Below, in pieces: positions 35,431 to 44,789 of a stretch of DNA of 64,000 bases. Under the pieces are notes generated by a model. That model saw nothing but the letters and a program-made list of their open reading frames with translations, was not told the origin of the DNA and ran no database searches. Both the position numbers and the translations under genes were made by a program. Each line of letters starts with the position of its first letter. Positions within the stretch are counted from its first letter, which is position 1. Source of the DNA: Bryobacteraceae bacterium (GTDB lineage Bacteria > Acidobacteriota > Terriglobia > Bryobacterales > Bryobacteraceae); NCBI GenBank assembly GCA_019752335.1, contig JAIEMJ010000036.1:62001-126000 (forward strand), read 5' to 3'.

Positions 35431-36462
35431 ATGGCTGCTCTACTAACTAAGCACAACATATTGTTCCGGGAGGCGGTGACCGCGGCGAAAGCCGGGGATA
35501 AAATCGTCGCCCGCGCGCTATTTCGCGAAGTAAGTGAGTCCGAACCGAAGAGTGAGCAAGCTTGGCTTTGGCGCGCGGCATTGGCGGAGACGGCTGAAGA
35601 GGCGATTACGCATCTGGAGACGGTACTCTCGCTGAATCCGGGAAACAAAACGGCGCTCGATCAACTCGGGGGCTTGCGCCTGTCGCAGCTTTCGAAACCG
35701 AAGCCGCAAGCGGAACCGGAAGCCGGAACGGGGCCCTGTCCTTTTTGCGCGCAACAGATCCAGGCTAAGGCGTCCCAGTGTGGCCGTTGCGGCGCCTACT
35801 TACTCCTGTCGTCATTTGAGAATTATCTGCCGAATCGCGGGGCCGATGAGGGCGCCATGCGCAACGCCATCGTCCGTTATGAAGCCGCCGCGAAACGCCA
35901 GCCCACCTACGAGAGCCACTTCTTCGTGGGCCTGGCGCATCTGAACCTGGGAGAACTGAGCGAAGCGGCGCTGGCGCTGGAACGGGCATTCCGCTTGAAA
36001 CCCGATGAACGCGACGTGGCCTTTGTGCTGAAAGAAATCGCCGACCAGCCGATCGTGCTGGCGGTGGACGATAGCATCACGGTGCGGCGCGTGGTGTCGA
36101 GCACGCTCAAAAAGGCCGGTTATCGCGTGGTGGTGGCCGAGGACGGCATGCAGGCGCTGGCGAAGCTGGACGAACTCACTCCCGCCGTGATTCTCCTCGA
36201 CATTACGATGCCGCGCATGGACGGATATCAGGTTTGCAAGATCGTTCGCCAGAACGCCTTAATGCAGAATATTCCGGTAATTATGTTGTCCGGTAAAGAT
36301 GGTTTCTTCGATAAGGTAAAGGGCAAAATGGCCGGCTGTTCGGATTATTTGACCAAACCCTTTGACGCCGACGCGCTGACGCGGACGGTACAACGGCACT
36401 TGGCTCCCGCGAAGAAGAGCGCGGACGGAAAGACGAGTTTATGGAAACAACGGTTCTCGTAG
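35431..36462 (+). CDS. TPR, zinc-ribbon and receiver-domain response regulator (PilG-like)
   Basis: A 343-residue protein. Residues about 1-85 are TPR-like (AVTAAKAGDKIVARALFREV, then AITHLETVLSLNPGNKTAL). Residues about 102-122 are a zinc-ribbon with two CxxC knuckles (CPFC and CGRC). A further TPR unit lies at about 150-190 (HFFVGLAHLNLGELSEAALA). A receiver domain follows at about 205-325 (LAVDDSITVRRVVSSTLKK, phospho-Asp in ILLDITMPRMDGYQVC, Lys in DYLTKPFDAD). The receiver resembles PilG/PilH of twitching chemosensory systems. Chp-like operons carry such receivers, but the TPR-zinc-ribbon front is unusual. A TTG lies just before the ATG at 35431. The 3' end overlaps the next receiver gene by 22 bases. 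Confidence 0.85.
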   Translation: MAALLTKHNILFREAVTAAKAGDKIVARALFREVSESEPKSEQAWLWRAALAETAEEAITHLETVLSLNPGNKTALDQLGGLRLSQLSKPKPQAEPEAGTGPCPFCAQQIQAKASQCGRCGAYLLLSSFENYLPNRGADEGAMRNAIVRYEAAAKRQPTYESHFFVGLAHLNLGELSEAALALERAFRLKPDERDVAFVLKEIADQPIVLAVDDSITVRRVVSSTLKKAGYRVVVAEDGMQALAKLDELTPAVILLDITMPRMDGYQVCKIVRQNALMQNIPVIMLSGKDGFFDKVKGKMAGCSDYLTKPFDADALTRTVQRHLAPAKKSADGKTSLWKQRFS

Positions 36463-36803
36463 TTGACGACAGTCCCACCGAACTGCGGGCGATGCAGGCC
36501 GCGTTGAAGGGCCGGGGTTACACGGTCGTTACCGCCGTGGATGGCGAGCAGGCGCTGGAGAAGGCGATGCAATTCAAGCCGAAGGTGATGTTACTCGATA
36601 TTGTGTTGCCGAAGAAGAATGGCTTCCAAGTGTGCCGCCAATTGAAGACAACGCCGCAGACGCAGGACATCAAGATCGTTCTGGTAAGTAGTAAGACCCA
36701 GGATAGCGATCGTTTCTGGGGCATGAAGCAGGGCGCTGATGAGTACATCACCAAGCCCTATGACGCGGCCGAATTGGCCGCCAGTGTAGAACGGTTTCTC
36801 TAA
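36441..36803 (+). CDS. Single-domain response regulator (PilH/CheY-like)
   Basis: A 120-residue receiver: acidic pair VLVVDDSPTELR at about residues 5-16, phospho-Asp in VMLLDIVLPKKNGF near 52, Thr/Ser switch in VLVSSKTQDSD near 80, and Lys in EYITKPYDAAE near 104. All residues for phosphorylation are present. It would take phosphate from the CheA-type kinase of the same operon and act by binding a partner. It overlaps the previous gene by 22 bases and ends 9 bases before the CheW-type gene. Confidence 0.9.
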   Translation: METTVLVVDDSPTELRAMQAALKGRGYTVVTAVDGEQALEKAMQFKPKVMLLDIVLPKKNGFQVCRQLKTTPQTQDIKIVLVSSKTQDSDRFWGMKQGADEYITKPYDAAELAASVERFL

Positions 36804-36812
36804 GGGGCGGCT

Positions 36813-37787
36813 ATGTCCACTGAATTTAATCCCATGGATGGCCTGCTGGCGGATCTGCTCAGCACTTGGGACGAAGAGCCTGCGGTGGAAGAGGCGGCGG
36901 CCGAGCCGCCCGCGGCTCGCGCGCCGCTGCCGTTCGTCTCGGCGCTGGTCCGGCCGCCGGCCGTGCGCGAGCCCTTGTTTCCTGTGCCTGTGTTTCCGGA
37001 GCCCGTACACGAGATCGTGATGGAGGCAGAAGCGGTGGAAGTATCGCCGCTTGAGGTTGTAGCTCCCGTGGTTCTGGCTCCCCGGTCCGAGCCGGAACTG
37101 ATCGAGCCGGAACCGATCAAGCCCGAACCTCTGCTGGAAGTAGCCGCGGCGTCAGTCGAGTTACCGGTGCTGGCCGCTTTAGAAATGGCCTCGGCGAGCG
37201 AAGTGCTGACGCCCACCTGGGAGCCGGACCCCGCCGCGGCCGCGGCTTGTGCAGCCATTCTGGCGCGCATGGAGCGCGAGTTGGCCGATAGTGAGCCGGC
37301 GCCGATCCCGATCCGCCGGACGCGTCTGGGCCAGGATGTGCCGCGCTATGTCGTCTTCGCGGTGCGCGAAATGCTCTTCGCGGTGCCGATTGCGCGGGTG
37401 CTCGAAACGGATCGAATGACGCCCGTCACGCCCTTACCAGGCGCGGCGCCCGGGGTGAAGGGACTAACGAATCTACGCGGCGAAGTAGTGCCGGTGATCG
37501 ACTTGCGCGACGTGCTGGGTTGGGCCCCGGCGGATAATCCCGCGGGGCGCCGCATGTTAGTGATTCAAGACGGCAACCGGCAGCCGTTAACGGCTTTGTT
37601 AGTGGACCAAGTGAAGGGATTAGCGGGCATCGCCAATCTGGCTTGGAAATCGGCGGAGATGGCCGGGGCGCATGGCGCCGAGGGCTTCGTCGAGGCGGTA
37701 GCGGAGCGGGATCAAGAGTGGGTTAGCCGCCTGAATCTCGACCGGGTATTGAACGAAACGCATTTGCCGTCCCTCGCGGCGGCTTGA
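36813..37787 (+). CDS. CheW-like coupling protein with acidic Pro-rich N-terminus (PilI-like)
   Basis: A 324-residue protein. The first about 165 residues are a low-complexity region rich in Glu, Pro, Ala and Val (for example [14 protein letters not shown]). The C-terminal about 150 residues are a CheW domain ([20 protein letters not shown], then [20 protein letters not shown] and [20 protein letters not shown]). CheW links receptors to the CheA kinase. The long disordered front is not part of ordinary CheW (about 160 residues) and may act as a tether. It lies 9 bases after the receiver and 25 bases before the receptor gene. Confidence 0.87.
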   Translation: MSTEFNPMDGLLADLLSTWDEEPAVEEAAAEPPAARAPLPFVSALVRPPAVREPLFPVPVFPEPVHEIVMEAEAVEVSPLEVVAPVVLAPRSEPELIEPEPIKPEPLLEVAAASVELPVLAALEMASASEVLTPTWEPDPAAAAACAAILARMERELADSEPAPIPIRRTRLGQDVPRYVVFAVREMLFAVPIARVLETDRMTPVTPLPGAAPGVKGLTNLRGEVVPVIDLRDVLGWAPADNPAGRRMLVIQDGNRQPLTALLVDQVKGLAGIANLAWKSAEMAGAHGAEGFVEAVAERDQEWVSRLNLDRVLNETHLPSLAAA

Positions 37788-37812
37788 ACGGAAACGTGAG
37801 GAAGAGGACAAG

Positions 37813-40014
37813 ATGTTCGCCAAATTGAAGAATCTCGGAATTTCGCATAAGTTAGTAATTATCTTTTTCCTGATGGCGCTGCCCATCGGAGTGCTGCTGT
37901 CGCTGTTCGTCTCGAACCTGGGCGGCCGCGTGATTGCCACGCGTAATGAGCAGAGTGGGCTCGAGTACATTCGCGAACTCCGCCATCTGGCGGACCATCT
38001 GTCCTTGCACCAAGGCGCGGCGAACGCGGCTTTGCATGGCGCGGAAACATTTCGCGCGCAGGTGACTGCGATGCAAGCTCGCATCGATGCGGATTTCACG
38101 ACGGTGGAAGGGCTCGATCAAAAGTACGGTTCGCTGCTGAAGACCAGCGAGGCGCTGGGCCGGCTGAAGGCTAACTGGCAGGAACTGCGTATGCAAGTGC
38201 TGACGTTGCCCGCGGCCGAAGGGTTCGAACGGCAATCCCGCCTGATCGCCGAGACGAATGCCCTGGCGCGCCAGGCGGCGGACCAATCGACGATGACCAC
38301 GGATGGCGAACTCGATGCGCACTACCTCGGCGATGCCGTCGCCGTGCAACTTGCCGTGGCGAGCGATACCGCCGGGCAGCTTCGGGGCTATGGCGCTGGC
38401 CTGCTGGCGCGGGGCAAACGCACTCCCGCGGAAAGCGCACAACTAGCGTTCCTGGTGCGCCAAACCAGCCTGGCCAATGACCGGGTAACGGCGGCCATTA
38501 CGAAGGCCTTTGAGCATAACTCGCTCCTCGAAGCTCGCTTGGCGAAGCCGCTCGCGGCCGCGACGGCTGCCAGCCGCGCTCTCTCGCAATTGGCCAGTGA
38601 CGAGTCCGGCGGCGCACAGGACTTCTTCGATAAGGGTTCCGCCGCAGTGGATGCGTATAGCCGTTTGCACGACCAGACGACGGCGGAACTAAATGGCGTA
38701 CTCGTGAATCGCCTAGAACGCCTGGACTCCGATCGCATGATTCAAGTAGGCCTCACGCTCGGCCTGCTGGGCCTGGCCGGACTTGCCGTGTATCGTATCT
38801 CGCGCGGTATTACGCGTCAGGTGCGTTCCATCGATGGCCTTCTCGCGAGCATCGGCATCGGCGACTTCGCTGCCCGCGCGGAAGTCACCACGGATGACGA
38901 ACTGGGAGCCACGGCCGGCGCCTTGAACGCCATGCTCGATAACACGGTGAACTTACTCCAGTCGCAAGAAGAACGCGACAACATGCAGAGCAGTATTTTG
39001 AAGCTACTGGATGACGTCGCCGGCGTCGCACATGGTGATTTAACGAAGGAAGCGGAAGTGACGGCGGAAATGACTGGCGCCATCGCGGACTCGTTCAACT
39101 ACATGATCGTGGAACTGCGCGGCATTATCGGTTCGGTGCAAGATACGACGGCGCGCGTGGCGACGTCCACGCGCAGCATTAAGGCTACGGCCGAGCGCCT
39201 GGCCGAAGGCTCCGTCCAGCAGAGCCAGCGCGTGACCGAAGTGTCGGCCGCGATCGGTACGATGACGGATTCGATTCAGCAAGTGGCGAACACGGCGAAC
39301 ACGGCCAGCACTGTGGCTACGCAAGCGCTGGCCGCCGCTCGGGGTGGCAATGAGTCGGTGCAGAAGACGGTGGAAGGCATGGATGCCATCCGGACGCACG
39401 TGCAGGAAACGGCCAAGCGCATTAAGCGCCTGGGCGAGAGTTCGCAGGAGATCGGGGAGATCGTGCAACTCATCGAAGACGTCGCTGACCGCACGAGTAT
39501 TCTGGCCCTGAATGCTTCGATCCAAGCGGCCATGGCGGGCGAGGCCGGCAAGGGCTTCGCCGTGGTCGCCGAGGAAGTGGAACGCCTGGCGGAGCGGGCC
39601 ACCGGCTCCGCGAAGAAGATCAGCACGCTGATTAAGTCCATTCAGACGGACACCAAGGAAGCGATTTCGGCCATGGAGGAGACGACGCGCGAAGTGGTGG
39701 GCGGCTCGAGCCTCGCCACCGCGGCCGGATCGCGTCTGGTGGAAATCGAAGCCGTTTCACAACGCCTGGCTGGCTTGATCGAATCGATCTCGGCGGCCTC
39801 GAAGCAGCAGGCCCTGGGTTCGGAAGCGGTGTCCCGCAACGTCGCCGTCATCTCGGGCGTCGCGGCCGAAACGGCGAACGGCGCGCGGTCTGCGTCTGAG
39901 AGCATTCAAAACCTGGCCGAACAGGCCGAGCAACTCCGCGCTTCGCTGCGCCACTTCCGTTTGCCGGAAGATGCGCGCCGCCCTAGCGCTGATCGCGAAG
40001 TGGTGGCCGCCTAG
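37813..40014 (+). CDS. Methyl-accepting chemotaxis-type receptor (PilJ-like)
   Basis: A 733-residue transmembrane receptor. TM1 is at about residues 14-34 ([20 protein letters not shown]), a long helical sensor region follows, and TM2 is at about 306-326 ([20 protein letters not shown]). Two HAMP-like stretches follow ([20 protein letters not shown] and [20 protein letters not shown]), then the signalling domain with the hairpin tip [20 protein letters not shown] near 560. The tip is of the PilJ kind. The GAGGAAGAGGACAAG before the ATG gives a ribosome site. No CheR or CheB gene is nearby, so methylation is doubtful. The sensor ligand is unknown. Confidence 0.9.
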   Translation: MFAKLKNLGISHKLVIIFFLMALPIGVLLSLFVSNLGGRVIATRNEQSGLEYIRELRHLADHLSLHQGAANAALHGAETFRAQVTAMQARIDADFTTVEGLDQKYGSLLKTSEALGRLKANWQELRMQVLTLPAAEGFERQSRLIAETNALARQAADQSTMTTDGELDAHYLGDAVAVQLAVASDTAGQLRGYGAGLLARGKRTPAESAQLAFLVRQTSLANDRVTAAITKAFEHNSLLEARLAKPLAAATAASRALSQLASDESGGAQDFFDKGSAAVDAYSRLHDQTTAELNGVLVNRLERLDSDRMIQVGLTLGLLGLAGLAVYRISRGITRQVRSIDGLLASIGIGDFAARAEVTTDDELGATAGALNAMLDNTVNLLQSQEERDNMQSSILKLLDDVAGVAHGDLTKEAEVTAEMTGAIADSFNYMIVELRGIIGSVQDTTARVATSTRSIKATAERLAEGSVQQSQRVTEVSAAIGTMTDSIQQVANTANTASTVATQALAAARGGNESVQKTVEGMDAIRTHVQETAKRIKRLGESSQEIGEIVQLIEDVADRTSILALNASIQAAMAGEAGKGFAVVAEEVERLAERATGSAKKISTLIKSIQTDTKEAISAMEETTREVVGGSSLATAAGSRLVEIEAVSQRLAGLIESISAASKQQALGSEAVSRNVAVISGVAAETANGARSASESIQNLAEQAEQLRASLRHFRLPEDARRPSADREVVAA

Positions 40015-40022
40015 GAGCCACC

Positions 40023-42680
40023 ATGCCCTCCATTCATGACCGCGAGGTAGTGGACGGCTTCACCGTGGAAGTCGCCGGCTACTTTCCCCAAATTGAGAGT
40101 GCGCTGGCCAGCTTGTCGCGCTGGCCGGCGGACGCCCCGGCGCTGGAACAGTCGCACCGGCTGTTCCATTCCATTCGCGGCGCCAGCCGCGTGGTCGGTT
40201 GCGTCGAACTGGCGGACCTGGCCGCGGCAAGCGAGCAGCTACTCGAAGCCGTGGCGAACGGCGAACGTGCTTTCGATGAGCAGATCGCCCGCGAGTGCCA
40301 GTCTTCACTGGCGGCGATGCGCGGTGCGCTGGATCGCTTCGAGCATCCGCGTGCACGCGCGCCGAAGCCGGAACCCGAGATCGATCCGGAGTTAGTGGAA
40401 GGCTTTCTGCTCGAAGCGGAAGAGCACTTCGCGCGGATCGACAAGCACCTGCGCGGCTTGGACCGCGCCACGGACCGTGCAGGCGCCTTAGGTGAAATTC
40501 GCCGTTCCGTCCATACGTTGAAGGGCTCCGCCGGGATGGTGGGATTCCCCGAGATCAGCCAACTCGCGCACCGTATGGAGGACTTACTCGATTCTCTGGT
40601 GGAGCGCGGCCAGGAGTATTCCGCGGACGTCCATGACCTACTCAGCACCACTTACGACGTCCTGGTCGATTTGGCCGGTCTGGGCACGGGCGCCGTCGAG
40701 AATCGCGCTGAAGCGCTCGAGATTCTTTATTCGGCTTACGCGGAGATCGTACCGCCGGAAGATCACGAGCCGGGTGATCATGAGCCAGCCGATGTCGCGC
40801 CGCGGGCGCCGGCCAGCACGTCCGAGGCGCCGCTGCCGGAGCAGGTTGACCCCAATAAATACGTCCGCGTACCGCTGGATCGTTTGCGCGAGTTAGTCCG
40901 GCTGGTGGGCGAGTTACTCGTGAATCGGTCGACTTTTGAACGTAGCTATGCTCGTTTCCAGCACGAAACCTCGGAAGTGAATCTGGTTCTGAAGCGCTTA
41001 CGGCGCTTGTCGCAGCGCTTGGATTCAGACTACGCAACGCCCGCCTTGCTCCGTCCGGTTACTTTGCGGACGGGCCAGGAACTGGTGGACCCCCGCGCCG
41101 ACTTCGATCCGCTCGAAATGGATCGCTACACCGAGTTCCACTTACTGGCCCGTGACCTAAACGAAACCGCGAGCGACATCGGCGCCGCCGGCCATCAACT
41201 GGGTGGCCTGTTGGGTGACTTCGACGGCTATCTCACTCGCCTAGGCCGCTTGACCACCGAGTTACAGGATAAGTTACTCGCGCTGAGCATGGTCCCTTTT
41301 CAGACGCAGGCCTCGCGCCTGCATCGCACGGTGCGCATCACGGGAGGCAAGGAAGGGAAGCCGGCCGAACTGACCATCGAAGGCGCGAATGTCGAATTCG
41401 ACAAACAGGTTCTGGAGCAGCTTTGCGGTCCGCTGGAGCATTTGCTCCGCAACGCCGTCAGTCACGGCATTGAGGACTCTGATCGCCGGATCGCGCTGGG
41501 CAAGCCGGAGACCGGTAATGTGCTGCTGCGCATCGCGCGTGAGGGTACGGAAATTGTGTTGCGCCTTTCAGACGACGGCGCCGGCATTGATGCTGGCCGC
41601 GTGCGCGAGGCGGCGGTGCGCCACGGCTTTCTTACCGCCGAACAAGCGGCGCAAGCTACGCAAACCGCGCTCTATGCCTTGCTTTTTCAGCCGGGCTTTA
41701 CGACGGCCCGCGAAGTAACTGACGTCTCCGGACGCGGCATCGGCCTGGACGTGTTGCGTTCGACGATTGAGAGCCTTTCGGGCTCGATGTCGGTGGATAG
41801 CACGCTGGGCCAGGGAACGAGTTTTACGATTCGTCTGCCGCTGTCGATGGCGATCACCAAAGTGCTGCTGGTGCAAGCGCAAGGGGCCACCTTTGGCGTG
41901 CCTTTGGCGCCGGTGCAACGGATCACGCGCGTGGAGCAATCCGAACTGCGCCGTTTGGGCGACGTTTGGACCCTGAACGACGGCCAGGATCCTTTGCGTC
42001 TGTTGGAACTGGGCAGCGAACTTGGCTTGTGCCCCGCGCCTCGCCCCGAAGAGTTGACCCACCGTCCGGTGCTGGTGCTGCGCCGCGGCGAGCAGCGCTA
42101 CGCGCTGATGGTGGACCGCATTGTGGAAGCGCGCGACGTGGTGCTGAAGCCGCTGGGCAAGCTGACGCGCAAGATTCCCGGCATCGCTGCCTCCACACTG
42201 CTCGGCGACGGTAGCGTGGTGCTGGTGCTGGAACCCGCCGAACTCGGCGCGGCCGCCATGGGCGCGCAGGTGCAACGCCGGCTCACACCCGCGGCCCGGC
42301 GTCCGCTGGAGGTGCTCATCGTCGACGACTCGCTCAGCGTGCGTCGCGTGATGGCGAACCTCTTCCGTGGTGAAGGCTGGCAGCCGCGCGAAGCCAAGGA
42401 CGGTGTGGAGGCCCTGGAGTGGCTGGGCCGCGCGACCGACCTACCGGATGTCGTGTTGATGGACGTCGAAATGCCGCGCATGGATGGCTTCGAGTTACTG
42501 GCGAGCCTACGGGCGCACGACACCTACAAACACCTGCCGGTGATTATGGTGACTTCGCGCTCCGGTGACAAGCATCGCCAGAAGGCGGTGGGACTGGGCG
42601 TGAACGATTACCTGGTAAAACCCTTTATCGAAGATACGCTGCTCGATCTGGTGCGGCATTGGGCGAGGCGAACGTCATGA
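40023..42680 (+). CDS. CheA-type hybrid histidine kinase with two Hpt domains and receiver (ChpA-like)
   Basis: An 885-residue chemosensory kinase. Hpt1 is at about residues 5-105 (His in LFHSIRGASRVVG near 45) and Hpt2 at about 120-230 (His in RSVHTLKGSAGMVGF near 162). Then come the dimerisation region, the HATPase domain with N box HLLRNAVSHGIED near 472 and G1 LSDDGAGIDAG near 517, the CheW-like P5 domain at about 605-740, and a receiver at about 762-882 (LIVDDSLSVRRVM, phospho-Asp in VVLMDVEMPRMDG near 812). This is a short form of the multi-Hpt ChpA kinase of twitching systems. It starts 8 bases after the receptor gene and overlaps the last CheW-like gene by 4 bases. Confidence 0.93.
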   Translation: MPSIHDREVVDGFTVEVAGYFPQIESALASLSRWPADAPALEQSHRLFHSIRGASRVVGCVELADLAAASEQLLEAVANGERAFDEQIARECQSSLAAMRGALDRFEHPRARAPKPEPEIDPELVEGFLLEAEEHFARIDKHLRGLDRATDRAGALGEIRRSVHTLKGSAGMVGFPEISQLAHRMEDLLDSLVERGQEYSADVHDLLSTTYDVLVDLAGLGTGAVENRAEALEILYSAYAEIVPPEDHEPGDHEPADVAPRAPASTSEAPLPEQVDPNKYVRVPLDRLRELVRLVGELLVNRSTFERSYARFQHETSEVNLVLKRLRRLSQRLDSDYATPALLRPVTLRTGQELVDPRADFDPLEMDRYTEFHLLARDLNETASDIGAAGHQLGGLLGDFDGYLTRLGRLTTELQDKLLALSMVPFQTQASRLHRTVRITGGKEGKPAELTIEGANVEFDKQVLEQLCGPLEHLLRNAVSHGIEDSDRRIALGKPETGNVLLRIAREGTEIVLRLSDDGAGIDAGRVREAAVRHGFLTAEQAAQATQTALYALLFQPGFTTAREVTDVSGRGIGLDVLRSTIESLSGSMSVDSTLGQGTSFTIRLPLSMAITKVLLVQAQGATFGVPLAPVQRITRVEQSELRRLGDVWTLNDGQDPLRLLELGSELGLCPAPRPEELTHRPVLVLRRGEQRYALMVDRIVEARDVVLKPLGKLTRKIPGIAASTLLGDGSVVLVLEPAELGAAAMGAQVQRRLTPAARRPLEVLIVDDSLSVRRVMANLFRGEGWQPREAKDGVEALEWLGRATDLPDVVLMDVEMPRMDGFELLASLRAHDTYKHLPVIMVTSRSGDKHRQKAVGLGVNDYLVKPFIEDTLLDLVRHWARRTS

Positions 42681-43414
42681 GTCAGCAGTTTTTTCTGGTA
42701 GAGCGCGGTGGCGTGGTGTACGCCTTGCCGTCGGAGTTAGTAACGGGCGTCGAACGGTTCACCAGTTCCCTGGTCCGCTTGGATCTGGCCCTGGGCACGT
42801 CGCTCGAAGTAGAACGCATCTCGATGCCGATCGAAGCGCCCACGGAAGCGGCCCGGCGATTGTCGCCCGGCGCGGAACGCGCTTTACCCGGAGCGCTTGG
42901 CGCACTGCGTTTGCCGCAGGGCCTGGTGCTGGCCGTGGAGCCCGCCTTCTTCACGCCGCCGGTGCTCAGCAAACGGCCGCCGCGTCTGGAGAACGTCGAA
43001 GCCTGGGGCGCCACCCGCGCCGACGGCGACGCCATGTTACTCCGTCTGGCGGGCTCGTCCGCGCGTCTACTGCTTCCCGCCGCGCAGGTGCTCGAAGTGA
43101 TTCCGCATCCCGAAGTGATGCGGCTCGAAGAGAGCCGGCATGGTTTGGTGGCGCTGCTGGAGTGGCAAGGCCGCGCGGTGCCCGTGTACGGTTTTACAGA
43201 TGAAGCGCCCGCGCGCGTGGCCCTGGTGCGTGGCACCAGTTCGCCCGAAGTCTGCGCCATCATGATCGAGGAACGCGTGGAGCGCACGCGTTGGCCGCTC
43301 AAGAACCTGCACGGCGCGGTGCCCGATTTCGCGCCGCCGGTGCCGGTGCGAGGCGCCTTCGGGTACGAAGGACAACCGCTGCTGATCCCCGACGTCGACC
43401 TCCTCGCGGCCTGA
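42677..43414 (+). CDS. CheW-like protein, divergent
   Basis: A 245-residue protein whose ATG overlaps the CheA stop codon by 4 bases (ATGA). The N-terminal part (FFLVERGGVVYALPSELVTG) and the second half (RLLLPAAQVLEVIPHPEVMR, then GLVALLEWQGRAVPVYGF) both look like diverged CheW strands, so it may be a tandem of degenerate CheW domains. It lacks the clear VIDLR signature of the other coupler. It is the last gene of the chemosensory operon; the next gene has its own promoter-like boxes. A function in coupling or kinase inhibition is inference. Confidence 0.65.
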   Translation: MSQQFFLVERGGVVYALPSELVTGVERFTSSLVRLDLALGTSLEVERISMPIEAPTEAARRLSPGAERALPGALGALRLPQGLVLAVEPAFFTPPVLSKRPPRLENVEAWGATRADGDAMLLRLAGSSARLLLPAAQVLEVIPHPEVMRLEESRHGLVALLEWQGRAVPVYGFTDEAPARVALVRGTSSPEVCAIMIEERVERTRWPLKNLHGAVPDFAPPVPVRGAFGYEGQPLLIPDVDLLAA

Positions 43415-43422
43415 CATACAAT
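43395..43422 (+). promoter_or_regulatory. Candidate promoter of the first DUF1501 gene
   Basis: TCGACC (43395-43400; four of six match to TTGACA) and TACAAT (43417-43422; five of six match to TATAAT) are separated by 16 bases. The -10 box ends 7 bases before the ATG at 43430 and there is no Shine-Dalgarno site, so the transcript would be leaderless. Confidence 0.5.
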
Positions 43423-43429
43423 CGTCGTT

Positions 43430-44785
43430 ATGACCTTGTCCCGCCGCCAAGTCCTGGCCCGTATGGCGAGCGGCTTCGGCTCGGTGGGTTTGGCCAGCGT
43501 CCTCGCGAGCGACAGCGCCCCGCACTTCGCGCCGAAGGTGAAGCGAGTCATCTACCTCGTCCTCAACGGCGGCCTCTCGCAAATCGACAGCTTCGACCCC
43601 AAGCCCATGGTGGATCGCTACGATGGCCAGCCTATGCCCGGCGTACAGCCCAAGACCGAAAGCAGCCTGGGCAACCTGATGCGCTCGCCCTTCCGCTTCC
43701 GGCGTTACGGACAGAGCGGCATTCCGGTGAGCGAGATCTTCCCGCGCATCGCCGCGCGCATCGACGATTTCTGCGTGATTCGTTCCATGCACACCGAGGT
43801 GCCGAACCATGAGCCTTCGCTGTTCATGATGAACTCGGGCGCCCTGCAGCCAGGCCGTCCGTCGATGGGCGCGTGGATCAACTACGGGCTGGGCACGATG
43901 AATCGCAGCCTGCCGGGCTTCGTGGTGCTGTGCCCGGGCGTGCCGGTGGTGGGTCCGCCGCTGTGGGAGAGCGCGTTTCTGCCCGCGGTTTATCAGGGGA
44001 CCAGCATTCGCATGGACGAGACCGATCCGCGCAAGCTGATTCGCTTTATCGAAAACAAGGACGCGGACCGTGAGCAGCAGCGCCGCCAATTGGATTTGCT
44101 CGCGCGGCTGAATCAGCGCCACCTCGCCGAGCGTGCGGCGGACCCGCAACTTGAAGCCTCCATCGAAGCGATGGAGACCGCTTACCGCATGCAGACCGAG
44201 GCGCCCGACGTCTTCGACTTGGCCCGCGAGCCCGCCAGCGTCCGCGAACGTTACGGCGATTCCGCCTTTGGCCGCAGTTGCCTAACCGCGCTGCGTCTGA
44301 CCGAACGTGGCGTCCGCATGGTGCAGGTTTACTTCGGAAACTCGCAGCCCTGGGACAATCACGAGGACATCCACGTCCACCGACGCTTGGCCCGCCAGGC
44401 GGACCCCGCCATTGCCTCCCTGCTCGAAGACCTGAAGCTGCGGGGGCTGTTCGAAGACACCTTGCTGGTGGTGGGCACCGAGTTCGGCCGTACGCCCGCC
44501 GTGCAGAATAGCTCCACGATTAAGCTCCACGCGGGCCGCGATCACAACTCGTTGGGCTACACGATTCTGCTGGCCGGCGGCGGGGTGCAGGGCGGCAAGG
44601 TGTACGGCGCGACGGACGACTTCGGCTTCCAGGCGATCGACAAACCGGTGCATCCGCACGACCTTAACGCGACCCTGTTGCACTTGCTCGGGCTGGACCA
44701 CACGAAGCTGACCTACTTCTACAGCGGACGGTACTTCCGCCTCACCGACGTCCACGGCACGGTGATCCGAGACATCTTAAAGTAA
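43430..44785 (+). CDS. DUF1501 secreted protein (first copy)
   Basis: A 451-residue protein of the DUF1501 family, distantly related to sulfatase/alkaline-phosphatase folds. A twin-arginine-like start (LSRRQVLARMASGFGSVG) suggests export. Family landmarks follow: VIYLVLNGGLSQIDSFDPKP near 40, RSMHTEVPNHEPSLFMMNSG near 122, a metal-like TEFGRTP near 348 and GRDHNSLGYTILLAGGG near 368. The biochemical role is unknown; in planctomycetes and Solibacter-like bacteria such genes usually pair with a PSD1-type cytochrome gene. This copy has no such partner; it follows the chemosensory operon with a separate leaderless-type promoter and precedes a two-component system by 4 bases. Confidence 0.85.
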   Translation: MTLSRRQVLARMASGFGSVGLASVLASDSAPHFAPKVKRVIYLVLNGGLSQIDSFDPKPMVDRYDGQPMPGVQPKTESSLGNLMRSPFRFRRYGQSGIPVSEIFPRIAARIDDFCVIRSMHTEVPNHEPSLFMMNSGALQPGRPSMGAWINYGLGTMNRSLPGFVVLCPGVPVVGPPLWESAFLPAVYQGTSIRMDETDPRKLIRFIENKDADREQQRRQLDLLARLNQRHLAERAADPQLEASIEAMETAYRMQTEAPDVFDLAREPASVRERYGDSAFGRSCLTALRLTERGVRMVQVYFGNSQPWDNHEDIHVHRRLARQADPAIASLLEDLKLRGLFEDTLLVVGTEFGRTPAVQNSSTIKLHAGRDHNSLGYTILLAGGGVQGGKVYGATDDFGFQAIDKPVHPHDLNATLLHLLGLDHTKLTYFYSGRYFRLTDVHGTVIRDILK

Positions 44786-44789
44786 AGAT

